A stretch of DNA of 64,000 nucleotides, from positions 86,754,797 to 86,818,796 of the forward strand of contig NC_071392.1 in the NCBI RefSeq assembly GCF_022682495.2, written 5' to 3'. Of this stretch, positions 55,382 through 64,000 are shown piece after piece. Positions within the stretch are counted from its first letter, which is position 1. Each line of letters opens with the position of its first letter. Source of the DNA: Desmodus rotundus. Its lineage: Eukaryota; Chordata; Mammalia; Chiroptera; Phyllostomidae. The notes under the pieces were generated by a model. That model was given only the letters and a program-made list of their open reading frames with translations, was not told the origin of the DNA and did no database searches. Made by a program: the position numbers and the translations under genes.

Positions 55382-56514
55382 TCGTAGAAACATTCCTCTT
55401 CTTACAATGTGCTTTCTATAAATTATAAATGCAACTTAATGTGTAAAAGTTACGAGGAGCACCCACAATCCATGGAGAATGAACAGTAAGCACCAAAGCA
55501 CCGCAGGGTTTTGAATATCTGTCTTCTGCTCACTATAAATCCTTGTCGACCTTGCAGAAATCTCCCTTGGATAAGACACTAGTCCTGCTCTGCAGGTTGT
55601 GTTTCAATCCTGCGCGGTAATTCAGGGAGGGCTATGACTCCATTTCCTCATTGCTATGCGTGCTTCAAAAACCCACTGGCTGGGACATCTAAACTGCCTG
55701 CTAAGATCTTTCCCAAAGATTGTTTGGTTTTAAACTGTATTTAATGCTGAAGTAAAACAGATTCCACGTCTAGGGAAATCATTCTGGCGATGAAACCCTT
55801 TGAAGCTTAGAAGAGTGTTCAGAAAGAAACCCGCCTGCCTTCTAGAATTAGAGTGTATGAAGGTAATTGAGCCAAGTGCAAGTTTATCTCCACGTGGAGT
55901 TACTTCCACTGCACAGCGTATGAGGCGTCTGAAGATTCATCTGACACTCCTGACACCTCAGCAGTGATGCTGATGTTGGGTGACACATTTGGCAGAAGGG
56001 AAGGACCATTTCTCTTTAGAACACCCTATATTTGTTAATTAAATGATCACTGCTGGATGCATCGCCTCATGAATATAAATTACCAGCCCAGCAGAGGACT
56101 TATATTTGAATGGCGGCTTTTATTATGAAGCATTTTCCGGGGTGCAATAAACCCATTTTACTTTGCCACCTGACGTCTTCAGGGACTGCTTTCAAATCCC
56201 ACACTGCGACGTTGTCCTAAAGCAACTGTGTCATACTCAGGATGCAGTTCGGTAAATCTAACGGCTCTATTCTGACTTGGGGAGGTTAGTTTTTTTCTTA
56301 ACGAGGGACATGTTGCCAGCAGAATGCTGCCCGCCCAAATGCTTTGGTGATGGACTCTAATAGTTGCCCACGTTTCTTTCAACACCCTGTTGACAATTCC
56401 TGACATGTCATCTGTTTTAATTTGATTATCATTGACTTTTATTCCCTGTTTGGCACTGTTATTCACACTCAGAGTGATTTCTGGGTAACAGACTGTATTC
56501 CAAAGGCCAGGCTT
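55382..56514. other. Unassigned, non-repetitive block
   Basis: No repeat recognised. 55640-56170 holds complex sequence with homeodomain-type TTAATTAAATGA and other TAAT motifs, giving it the look of conserved non-coding DNA. That is an impression only. Confidence 0.35.
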
Positions 56515-56645
56515 CTCATTGGACCGTAAGCTCCAGGAGGGCAGAGACTCCGGGTCACCTTATTCCCTGTGTGTCTCAATGCCTCAGACAGCGCCTGGCA
56601 CGCAGTAAGTGTTCAATAAATACTTGTGACTGCCTGAATCAATGA
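56515..56645 (+). repeat. LINE L2 3' end, sense
   Basis: GACCGTAAGCTCCAGGAGGG, CAGAGACTCCGGGTCACCTT, CAGCGCCTGGCACGCAGTAA and GTGTTCAATAAATACTTGTG are the diagnostic L2 tail. Confidence 0.88.
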
Positions 56646-57029
56646 CATAGATAAAGAAAACATGTATATTTACAGTCATATATTTACTGAAATAATATTC
56701 AATGATAGACTAATTCCAAGCTACACATTAGCAGTAATATGACCATAAATATGAAATAAATTTTATAGAACTACAAGTGACTGAAAAAACCTAATACCTT
56801 TATGATTTTAATGGACATTTGTCATGCTTTTTGCCATCCTTTTTTTTCAACTCCCTTTTTATGTTGGGAACAGTCTCATACAGGAGTCTCTTTTCTGATT
56901 TTCTACAATTTGAATTCTATATTCCCCTCTTTTAGCCTGTTTTTCAGATATATTATGAGTCATGTTTTATATAGTATACAATGTAATGAATGTTACACCA
57001 TGTGCCTCATACATAATATTTGGAAATTT
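56646..57029. other. Unassigned AT-rich DNA
   Basis: Possibly the 3' continuation of the antisense L1 to the right. No secure match. Confidence 0.35.
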
Positions 57030-58550
57030 TAATATTTTCATTATTGCTGACAGGTTTTGGTATTGATTTTATGTTCTTTCTTTAAAAAATTTTCTGCAGA
57101 AGTTTGTGTAAAATGTTTCCTCAAATAATTGATCTAATTAGCCACTAAACTCATCTGGGTCTGAAGTCTAATTTTGGGAAGGCTCTTTTTGTCTTCCTTA
57201 GCAAATGTTTAATGTGTTTGAAATAAATGCACATTCTGCATTTCTCTCACTTGCTGAGAGAGTGGTGTTATATCCTTTTGTTATTGTCATGGAATTTTCA
57301 ATTTCTCTCTTTAGAGTTTTATTTTTATCCTTTTTAATGTGGGGTTCTTTTATTAGATATACACACTTATAATTTCTATGATTTCCTCATAAATTTCCCT
57401 TTTACGATTATTAAATGCTGCTCTTTGTATTTGGCATGACCCTGTGTACTAGAGTCTATTTCATTCAATATCAACACGGCTGCTCTAGTCTTGTTATGCT
57501 CGTAGTTTGCATGGTATAGTCTCCACCTATTATTTCTTCACATTTTCAGCGTGTGGGGTACCAGTCACTTTCTCCGGGACTTTAATTACATGTATGTGAG
57601 ATCATCAACACTGTCCCACAGGTCCCTCAGACTTAATTTATTTCATTATGTTTTCTGTCCCTTTCCCATGGAATACTTTGGTTTTGTTTTATCTTCAAGT
57701 TTACTGCTTCTCTTTCCCGACATATTCATCCTTCAAGTTTTTAATTTCAGATTTTATTTTAATGCTCTAAAATTTCCATTTGGTTCTTTTTGGTAGTTTC
57801 TATTCTTCTGACCAGTATTTTCTATCTTCTAACTTCAACTTTTTTCCATGTACTTACTCATGGTGCATATTTATGGTAGCTGCTTAAAGATTTTTCTTCA
57901 TAATTCTAATACTTTAATAATCTACAGACTGACATCTGTAGATGGTCTTTTTTGTTGAGAATGGGCTACATTTTCCTGGTTATTTCCATGTTGAGTAATT
58001 TGGAAGTCTATACTGGACATTTTTCATGTTTTGTTGTACACACTCTGGATTGAGTTATAATCCTCTGGGTACTATTGAAATATTTGTTTTGGCAGGTAAT
58101 CAAGCACAGGCAGGTTTGTGGAGGGAGTTATCTCTCTCACTCTGCGTGTGGTGTTCAGACCTCAGTTAGGCTTTTTTCTGATTTGTGTCTGGCTCGTGCA
58201 TTTGCAGCCAAGAGTTAGACAAATACTTGTACAAGTTACATATAAAATTGGGGGATGTTTTCCTCTGGCCCATCGTCTTGGATGTTTCCTTCTCTCTCTC
58301 CTGCTCTCAAGGGTTTCCCTGATTTCACTAACAATGACGGTGACTGTCAGCCAACTGGGCTTCATTCTCCATAACTGTGACCTGCCCTTGGGAAAAAGTC
58401 ATGTAAAGTTCACCCCCATGCAAGCTGCTTCTCCAATTTTTGACTCCTTGGAACAACCTTATTACTCTTCTTTTCAGAGCCTTCAGGCAGTTTATATGGA
58501 ATTTTGTCAGAATGTACAGGTGAAACCACGAGGAGGAACGGACCATAGGA
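57030..58550 (-). mobile_element. Old L1M block, antisense
   Basis: CTAGAGTCTATTTCATTCAA, CGGCTGCTCTAGTCTTGTTA and GTTTGCATGGTATAGTC are the reverse complement of the ORF2 endonuclease region (ISDK-IDF area). To the right, AATGGGCTACATTTTCCTGG, TACTGGACATTTTTCATGTT and CACTCTGGATTGAGTTATAA recall the antisense L1M 5' region. The order (ORF2 left, 5' parts right) is right for a minus-strand element. The 162-codon plus-strand frame at 58118-58606 lies in this antisense sequence. Confidence 0.6.
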
Positions 58551-58888
58551 GGTTTATACCAATAGGGCAAAAACGAACTCCGATGTCTTACCTCCTTGAC
58601 CTCTGATGTATCTGTAGCTTTGTCTCCCTTTTAACTAGAGCTCTTACATAGTTATGCTTTTTTCTTAATTAAACTTGTAAGTATGTTCTATTTTAGCAAT
58701 TGTTTTAAAAAGCTAAGTTTACTTTATTTCTCAATTAAATCTTTGTTTTCTATTTCTGTAATTTCTGACCTTATATTTATTATTTTCCTTTATCCATTTT
58801 TTTGTTTTTTTCCCAAATTAAAAAAAAATGAGAGTTTCATTAATTTTAAGCCACGCTTATGTAAAAATATAAAGCAAAATTTCTCTGT
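58551..58888. other. Unassigned AT-rich DNA
   Basis: Poly-T-rich; no named repeat. Confidence 0.35.
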
Positions 58889-59070
58889 GTAAAGTTTTAT
58901 TGAGATATAATTGACAGACAGAGACTTGAAAGTATTTAATATGTACAATTTGGTATGTCTGGGCAAATGCAAATGCCTGTGATGTTACTATCACCACAAT
59001 CAAAGTAACAGTCGTATCCAGCGTCTCCCGGAGTTTCCTTGTGTTCCCTCTTCTCCCTCATTTTGTGGTA
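58889..59070 (-). mobile_element. L1 3' UTR fragment, antisense
   Basis: TTTTATTGAGATATAATTGA, CAGACAGAGACTTGAAAGTA, ATATGTACAATTTGGTATGT, ATCACCACAATCAAAGTAAC and GAGTTTCCTTGTGTTCC are the reverse L1 3' UTR series. Confidence 0.82.
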
Positions 59071-59114
59071 AGGAAATGACAGAATGAAAACTACTGCACG
59101 AGCTTACTGATGTG

Positions 59115-59470
59115 TGGGGTCTCCAAGAGTTGGATTCATAGAAGCAGAGAGGAGAAAGACAGTTATCAGGCGGAGAGGTGGGGAAGCAGGGAAAGTTCAC
59201 GGCAGGGCACAAACCTGCATGCGCAGGGAATGAATGAGCTGCAGGGGGTCAATGCCCAGCGCAGTGAGGAGGTGGGGGGGGGCGGACAACTGGGGCTGCG
59301 CTGTGCATGGGAAGTAGCTGAGAGAGCAGAGCTGAGGTGCTCTCACCACACTCACACAGCCACATGAGGACAGGAGCATGTTAACTAGCTCGACCTCAGC
59401 AATCACTTCACTGTGTATGTGTCTATCAGAACATCGTGTTGTACACCTTGACAATTTTTACTAAAAAATG
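59115..59470 (+). mobile_element. L1 3' UTR fragment, sense
   Basis: GGATTCATAGAAGCAGAGAG at the left and CAATCACTTCACTGTGTATG, TGTCTATCAGAACATCGTGT and TGTACACCTTGACAATTTTT at the right are the L1 3' UTR start and end. The middle is GC-rich and less certain. It lies back to back with the antisense fragment at 58889. Confidence 0.7.
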
Positions 59471-62186
59471 CGTAATGGAGAAAAATACGCCCTTCTTATT
59501 CATACTGAGGGATGTTCTGAATACCGCAGACCACAACGAAGCCTCAACTACCCGTGGAGGGGCAGAATTTAGAAGAGAGTAAATGTTACTTTGACACTAC
59601 TTCTCTGCTTAACTTTTGTTCCAAGAGCAAGGCAACACCAAATGTCCGGGAGGAGAGAATTTCTAAACTCTCTACCAGCTGCTTGAAATAGTATCCTCAA
59701 TAGTACCCTGGGAAGAGCCTCATCTGCTTCATGTAGCTGCTGAGCCTCAGTCACCTGGGCTCCCGCCAGCATCAGCCCGACTTAGACGAACTGGTTAGCC
59801 TTGGCACCCGGGACTCTCATCGAACATATGCACAGTTGGCATAGTGAGTTACTTATTAAATACATGAGACCTAGAGGAGGGAAATTTACGGTACCCACAG
59901 AATTAAACAATAAGTATAGAGTAAAACTACGAGGACTCACTGAAATATACAAATGCATATTATACCTGTGTCTATATATCTACATCAGTATCTACATATA
60001 TTTGGAAGGTAAGACAGAAGAAATGCAGCTTTTTCTGTCTTCCTCTTGATGACAAGAGAAGTGGCCCAGATGTACGCATCCATCTCTAAGCTGAGTGAAA
60101 GATGTGAAGATGTTTTCAGGAATAAAACATATTTTATCCCAAAGAGCAGTACCTTATCATTCATACATTTGTGCTAGAGAAAATGAATCTAACTTCCACT
60201 TAAAATTCAGTATAAGTGATAAAAATTTTAGAATTGATGATCATCATAATTTTCTGCAGATTGTAAATGTTTCTTTGGAGTTGGCATGCTATTTCTGGCC
60301 ATTACAGCCACTTCCTCTTCTCCCTAACTTTTTTTTTTTTTAAACAGGGAAAAGATTTGTGGAGACATGTCTGCCTGAGTTCCTCATTCTGAAACTGTCT
60401 ATTGGACAGACTTTCTCTATCACTACTAGCACATCTCCTAAAAGGTCACATCTATGGCAGAGAGCAAACTCCCACAAGCAAAACTTTCTGTGACCAAGAA
60501 TGTGAATAACTTTAAAAGTCCTGATTCTATAAAACCATTGTTCTTCATTTATTGACAGTTCACGTTGTCACTGACAATGTTGGCAGTGATCCAAGGGATG
60601 AAAAACTGCATTTCTTTTGCCATCCCGACACATAATGTTCACTGTAATGTTGAATGAGAAATATTCTTATAAGAAAATACTTGTTTTCATCAGTGATGAG
60701 TATGTAAAAGTGAAAACACATAGATTGTGTAATGCCTCCCTCTCCACCCTCGAAAAAAGCAAAACCCTCTGCAGTTTCCAGCAGGGTTTCTTGTATTCAG
60801 AAGCACCATATGGTACAGTTCTGTCCACGGACACACACGTGGCAGATGTCCGAGTGAAGTTTGCATTTCTGATTGCTACAGTGACGTGTGGAATGAACGC
60901 AAGTTGCCAGTTCAATGGAATACACTGAAAATATATTAACAAGGGAAGGGTTTTTTTAAATTAAGCATCATCTTGTAAAGACAGGAAAGAACTACGGAAT
61001 ATTTCTAAGAAAAGAAGGAATTAAAAGGATAATGAAATAGACATCTTTGGCTCTTTGGGGTTCTCGGCTTTACCTTTCTTGGCTTCAGGTACGTCAACTG
61101 CAAAATGAAAAGACTTAGACTAAATGACCTCCTAACTTCCCTTTATTTCTATAAGTCTGTGATTATAATAACGGTTCTCTTCTTCTCTGAGTCTGGAAGT
61201 TGTATAAATGTAGGGGCATTGATTCTTGGAGATGAAGAGAGTGTATATGGCCTTAGTTTTCTCCACAGAATCAATAGAAGTTGAAGAGGAATCACTGAGA
61301 GCCAGTGAAGGTCGGGTTGAAGTTGTACAATGTGAATTATTCATGGGTTAGGATTGGAGTGTTCTGGTTTTCCTCCAAAAGTGCTGTTCAAGGAAGATGA
61401 AAAGTGGAGAGGTGAGCTACACAGGGAATTTCTTGACAAACTTGGGTGTAAAAAAAAATTAAAGTGCAGGATGCAAGGCTATGTACATAACAAAAATGAA
61501 TAGAAAGCATTAAAAATATCTACAAATAGTGTCTAAAGTTTTAAAAAAGCAAATTATTTGACACTGTCAAGCAATTTCACATTAGTGATTAATGCATTAA
61601 GAAGAAGAAAGGGTAGATAGCATTGCATTTACAGATATATTTTACTTAACACAAGTGTATACATAGTGCTTAACAAAAGCTCAGAGCTATTGACAAAGAG
61701 AATAGAAAAGTAATTGATTCTGGTCTTGTTTCCCTTTTCTTCATCAAAGAGAGTGATTTTCAGAAAAGTTTAAATCCTACATCAATGAAAAGTAATCAAA
61801 TAGTAAGGCCACACAAAATATATTGAGTATATTTAATTACTTTTAATTATTTCTTTTTCTAAGCCTAGGTTCATTATATATATATATAGGAGCAGTCCAA
61901 GATTTTAATCATGTTTTCTCAAAAACTCTTGAAATCTGAGAGAGTATAGTAAATGGAAATACTATTTTAATACTAGAAATAATTAAATGCACTAATTTGT
62001 AAAATTAACAACTCAAATTGGAAATGCTATCAAAATCATGAGACTCAACTTGGAAAATGCAAATTAGGGAACCTTATGATCAATATCCACCAAAATTGCA
62101 GACAGATTATTCCATAAATACTGTGAAAGCAGGTGGGAAACTGAGTGAAGATCGGGAACCACCAAGTACGTGTTAACAAGTTCATG
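59471..62186. other. Mostly unassigned AT-rich DNA
   Basis: A weak MIR3-like trace at 61085-61160 (GACTTAGACTAAATGACCTC), a T-run near 60328-60340 and a short (TA)n at 61874-61888. The block 60610-60940 has overlapping frames of 91 and 103 codons with no recognised domain. No exon seen. Confidence 0.4.
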
Positions 62187-62352
62187 TTGCCTTGGCTGGG
62201 TGGCTTGGATGTTTGGAACGTCGTCCCACGCACCAAAACTTTGCAGGTCTGATCCCTGGTTGGGATGTGTACAGGAGGCAAACAATTGATGTCTCTCTCT
62301 CTCCCTTCCTCTCTCTAAAAGCAATACACATATCTTTGAGTATAAATTTAAA
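62187..62352 (+). mobile_element. Ves SINE, internally shortened
   Basis: TGCCTTGGCTGGGTGGCTTG head, CCCACGCACCAAAACTTTGC, a mutated B box (GGTCTGATCC), then directly GATGTGTACAGGAGGCAAAC, a TCTCTCTCTCTCCCTTCC tract and an A-rich end. The block GTCAGGGCACATGCCTGGGT seen in other copies is missing or collapsed, so it is shorter than its relatives. Confidence 0.85.
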
Positions 62353-62454
62353 AAAATGAACACATAATGTCAAGCTCATATACTTATCTTTTTAATGATA
62401 CAATTTCTAATAGATTGGTAAATTAGCATTGACCCATAAATTTGTGTAATACAT

Positions 62455-62540
62455 ATTGAAGGCATACTGCATGAGAACATGGTGCTAGGTTGGGGAAATA
62501 ACAAGTACACCCATTCTGCCTTCAACGTTACACTATGCTG
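62455..62540 (-). repeat. LINE L2 tail, antisense
   Basis: TTGAAGGCATACTGCATGAG, ACATGGTGCTAGGTTGGGGA and CATTCTGCCTTCAACGTTAC follow the reverse L2 tail. Confidence 0.6.
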
Positions 62541-63539
62541 TAACCATAATTACATTCAGGAAGAGGTCCAACTATTGTGAGAGAAATTGCTGAAGAAATC
62601 CTATGATACTTCAAAAGAAGAGAAGGTCAACCCTGGAGAAACTATGGAAGGCTACAATATGGTCAGCAGTACAGAGAACTGGGTTTTGAAGAAAAGGACC
62701 TACCACCACCTACTGCGACTCTGTGTAGCAGGGGGCCAACCTCCCCCCCTCCCAGCCCACAGGTGCCGTGCCCGAGGCCTTGGACGGGTGCTCCAGAAAT
62801 GGTGCAGTCCTGGACCAGCTAAGGCCTGCTGGGAGAGCCTATGAAAAGCCCACTTGGGGCAGTGGTTAGTCATCGGCAAAGACTAGGATGCCTCCAATGT
62901 CCTGAGAAACAGCAGGCTTTGGGGGGAAAGTCCACCCAGAAGAGAATTCCTTGTTTTCTATCCATTACTTTGAAGAGAAGGTAGGCCCTACTGCAGAGAA
63001 GAATGGACTCCTGATGAAATCAGAATTGGAAAACTCTGACAGGTGATTCCTAAACACACACTCCTTACTTAAAGACTATTTATTACACAACTTTATTCAA
63101 GTGGGCCAGAGACAGTCTGATTCCCCTCTGACTGAAAGGGTCAGCACACATCGCTAGAATGTTCCATGTCTTGGTTCCGTGGAGGCCACAGGGGTGGCTA
63201 AAGGGCATGGTCCACGTCACCCTTTCCCTGCCCCCTCTCAGTGAGAGTTTCAAGAACACAGAACCAAGGAAGGCTGCCTTTGGAAGGCTTTGTGGTGGAT
63301 GGGTCCAGTTTGGTTTCTGTGTGGAGAAACAGTGCTTATTTTAACTGTGTGATCCTCCTTTCCATTTAGACTGGCCCTTTTGCAAGTGTTTCAAGAGAGG
63401 AATGCTGAAGAAGTGAATTTGCAGAATTCTGGGCTCGGGTCACGGGAAGTCTTACAGCTTCCACTTGCTCTCTTACGAGCACAGCTTTTTCCGCATTCTT
63501 CGAGTTTGATACACTTGCATAATCAATGAGTTAAAAATA
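62541..63539. other. Unassigned DNA, locally GC-rich
   Basis: 62690-62850 and 63150-63330 are GC-richer. The 85-codon frame at 62587-62844 has no domain I recognise. Confidence 0.35.
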
Positions 63540-64000
63540 CTTTCTAATTTCCATTGTGGTTTCTGGTATAACTCATGAGTTATTTAGAAATGTGCTTGTT
63601 AATTTCTAAATACCCGACATTCTGCAGTTATGTATTATTGATTTCTAACCTATTTCTCTGCGATCAGAGAATACTGTGCAATTTAAATTCTTTGTTTAAC
63701 ATCCGAGAATGTGTTGTGATTAATGTTCCATATGATTTGAAAAGAATGTGTTTTTGGCAACTTATAAACAGATTGCTATATATAATTTCCTTGAATTTTG
63801 TTAATCATGCCATTCAAATCTTTGATATCCTTACTGAAATTTTGTTTCTTTGAAAAGTCTTCCAATATGACTATTGGTTTAATCATTTTCCTCTTACTTC
63901 TGTCAATTTTTTGCTTATATGGTCCAAATCTTACTAGGTAATGCAAATTTGGGACTATTTCCTCTTCCTGTTCATGAAAACCATTACCTTTAGGATGCGT
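63540..64000 (-). mobile_element. Old L1 ORF2 endonuclease-region fragment, antisense, running off the window
   Basis: CGATCAGAGAATACTGTGCA, TTAATGTTCCATATGATTTG, AAAAGAATGTGTTTTTGGCA, CATTCAAATCTTTGATATCC and TTACTGAAATTTTGTTTC match the antisense L1 ORF2 series known from many mammals. The element continues past the right edge. Confidence 0.75.

Noticed and set aside
58118..58606. 162-codon plus-strand open frame as a gene
   Set aside because: It lies in sequence that reads as antisense old L1. The product is hydrophobic and pyrimidine-driven, with no domain.
1..64000. Helitron or rolling-circle elements, known from vesper bats
   Set aside because: I looked for the typical hairpin plus CTAG end and found no convincing case by eye, so none is claimed.
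1..64000. Protein-coding exons of a known gene
   Set aside because: No open frame showed a recognisable domain outside transposon remnants. Short exons with splice sites cannot be excluded by eye.

Overview
This window looks like nuclear DNA from a bat, probably a yangochiropteran. It has no operons and no intact protein-coding gene that I recognise. It is AT-rich and packed with mammalian interspersed repeats. The lineage call rests on seven tRNA-derived SINEs of the bat Ves type (CCCTGGCTGG-like head, GGTTCGATTCC-like B box, polypyrimidine tail), several with clear target-site duplications (TSDs). It is supported by two L1 3'-UTR fragments of a kind I associate with bats. Old mammalian layers (L2, MIR, MER5, HAL1, L1M, MLT1) lie beneath them.

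Layout. 1-11.6 kb: an L2 fragment; an L1 3' half split by a 483-bp solo LTR; a second, inverted copy of one L1 segment; MIRs; a TA-flanked inverted-repeat DNA transposon near 7.1 kb; a MER5-type element; and an L2 split by a rearranged L1 whose two ends are joined head to tail. 11.6-25 kb: four Ves SINEs, L1M pieces, a possible LTR near 17.6-18.1 kb, and an L2 split by an antisense L1. 25-34 kb: a tiny twin-primed L1, a bat-type antisense L1 tail, more L2/MIR and decayed L1 ORF2. 34-45 kb: a mostly unique stretch with the two longest open frames (36.4-37.4 kb, unrecognised), an antisense L1, a mariner deletion derivative at 39.5-40.2 kb and a HAL1-like element carrying a nested DNA transposon. 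45-55 kb: a short L1 with a perfect 13-bp TSD, a broken hAT-transposase-derived pseudogene (47.2-48.3 kb), an antisense LTR-retrotransposon interior, a long L2, an MLT1 LTR and a class II-like solo LTR at 54.1-54.4 kb. 55-64 kb: a mariner MITE, an antisense L1M block and unique AT-rich DNA.

The repeats do not form a pathway. What the window records is insertion history: nested insertions give relative ages (L2 before L1; L1 before a solo LTR; HAL1 before a MITE; L2 before Ves). Most likely it is intergenic or deep intronic. No exon was identified with confidence, and family names come from memory of repeat consensus sequences, not from a search.
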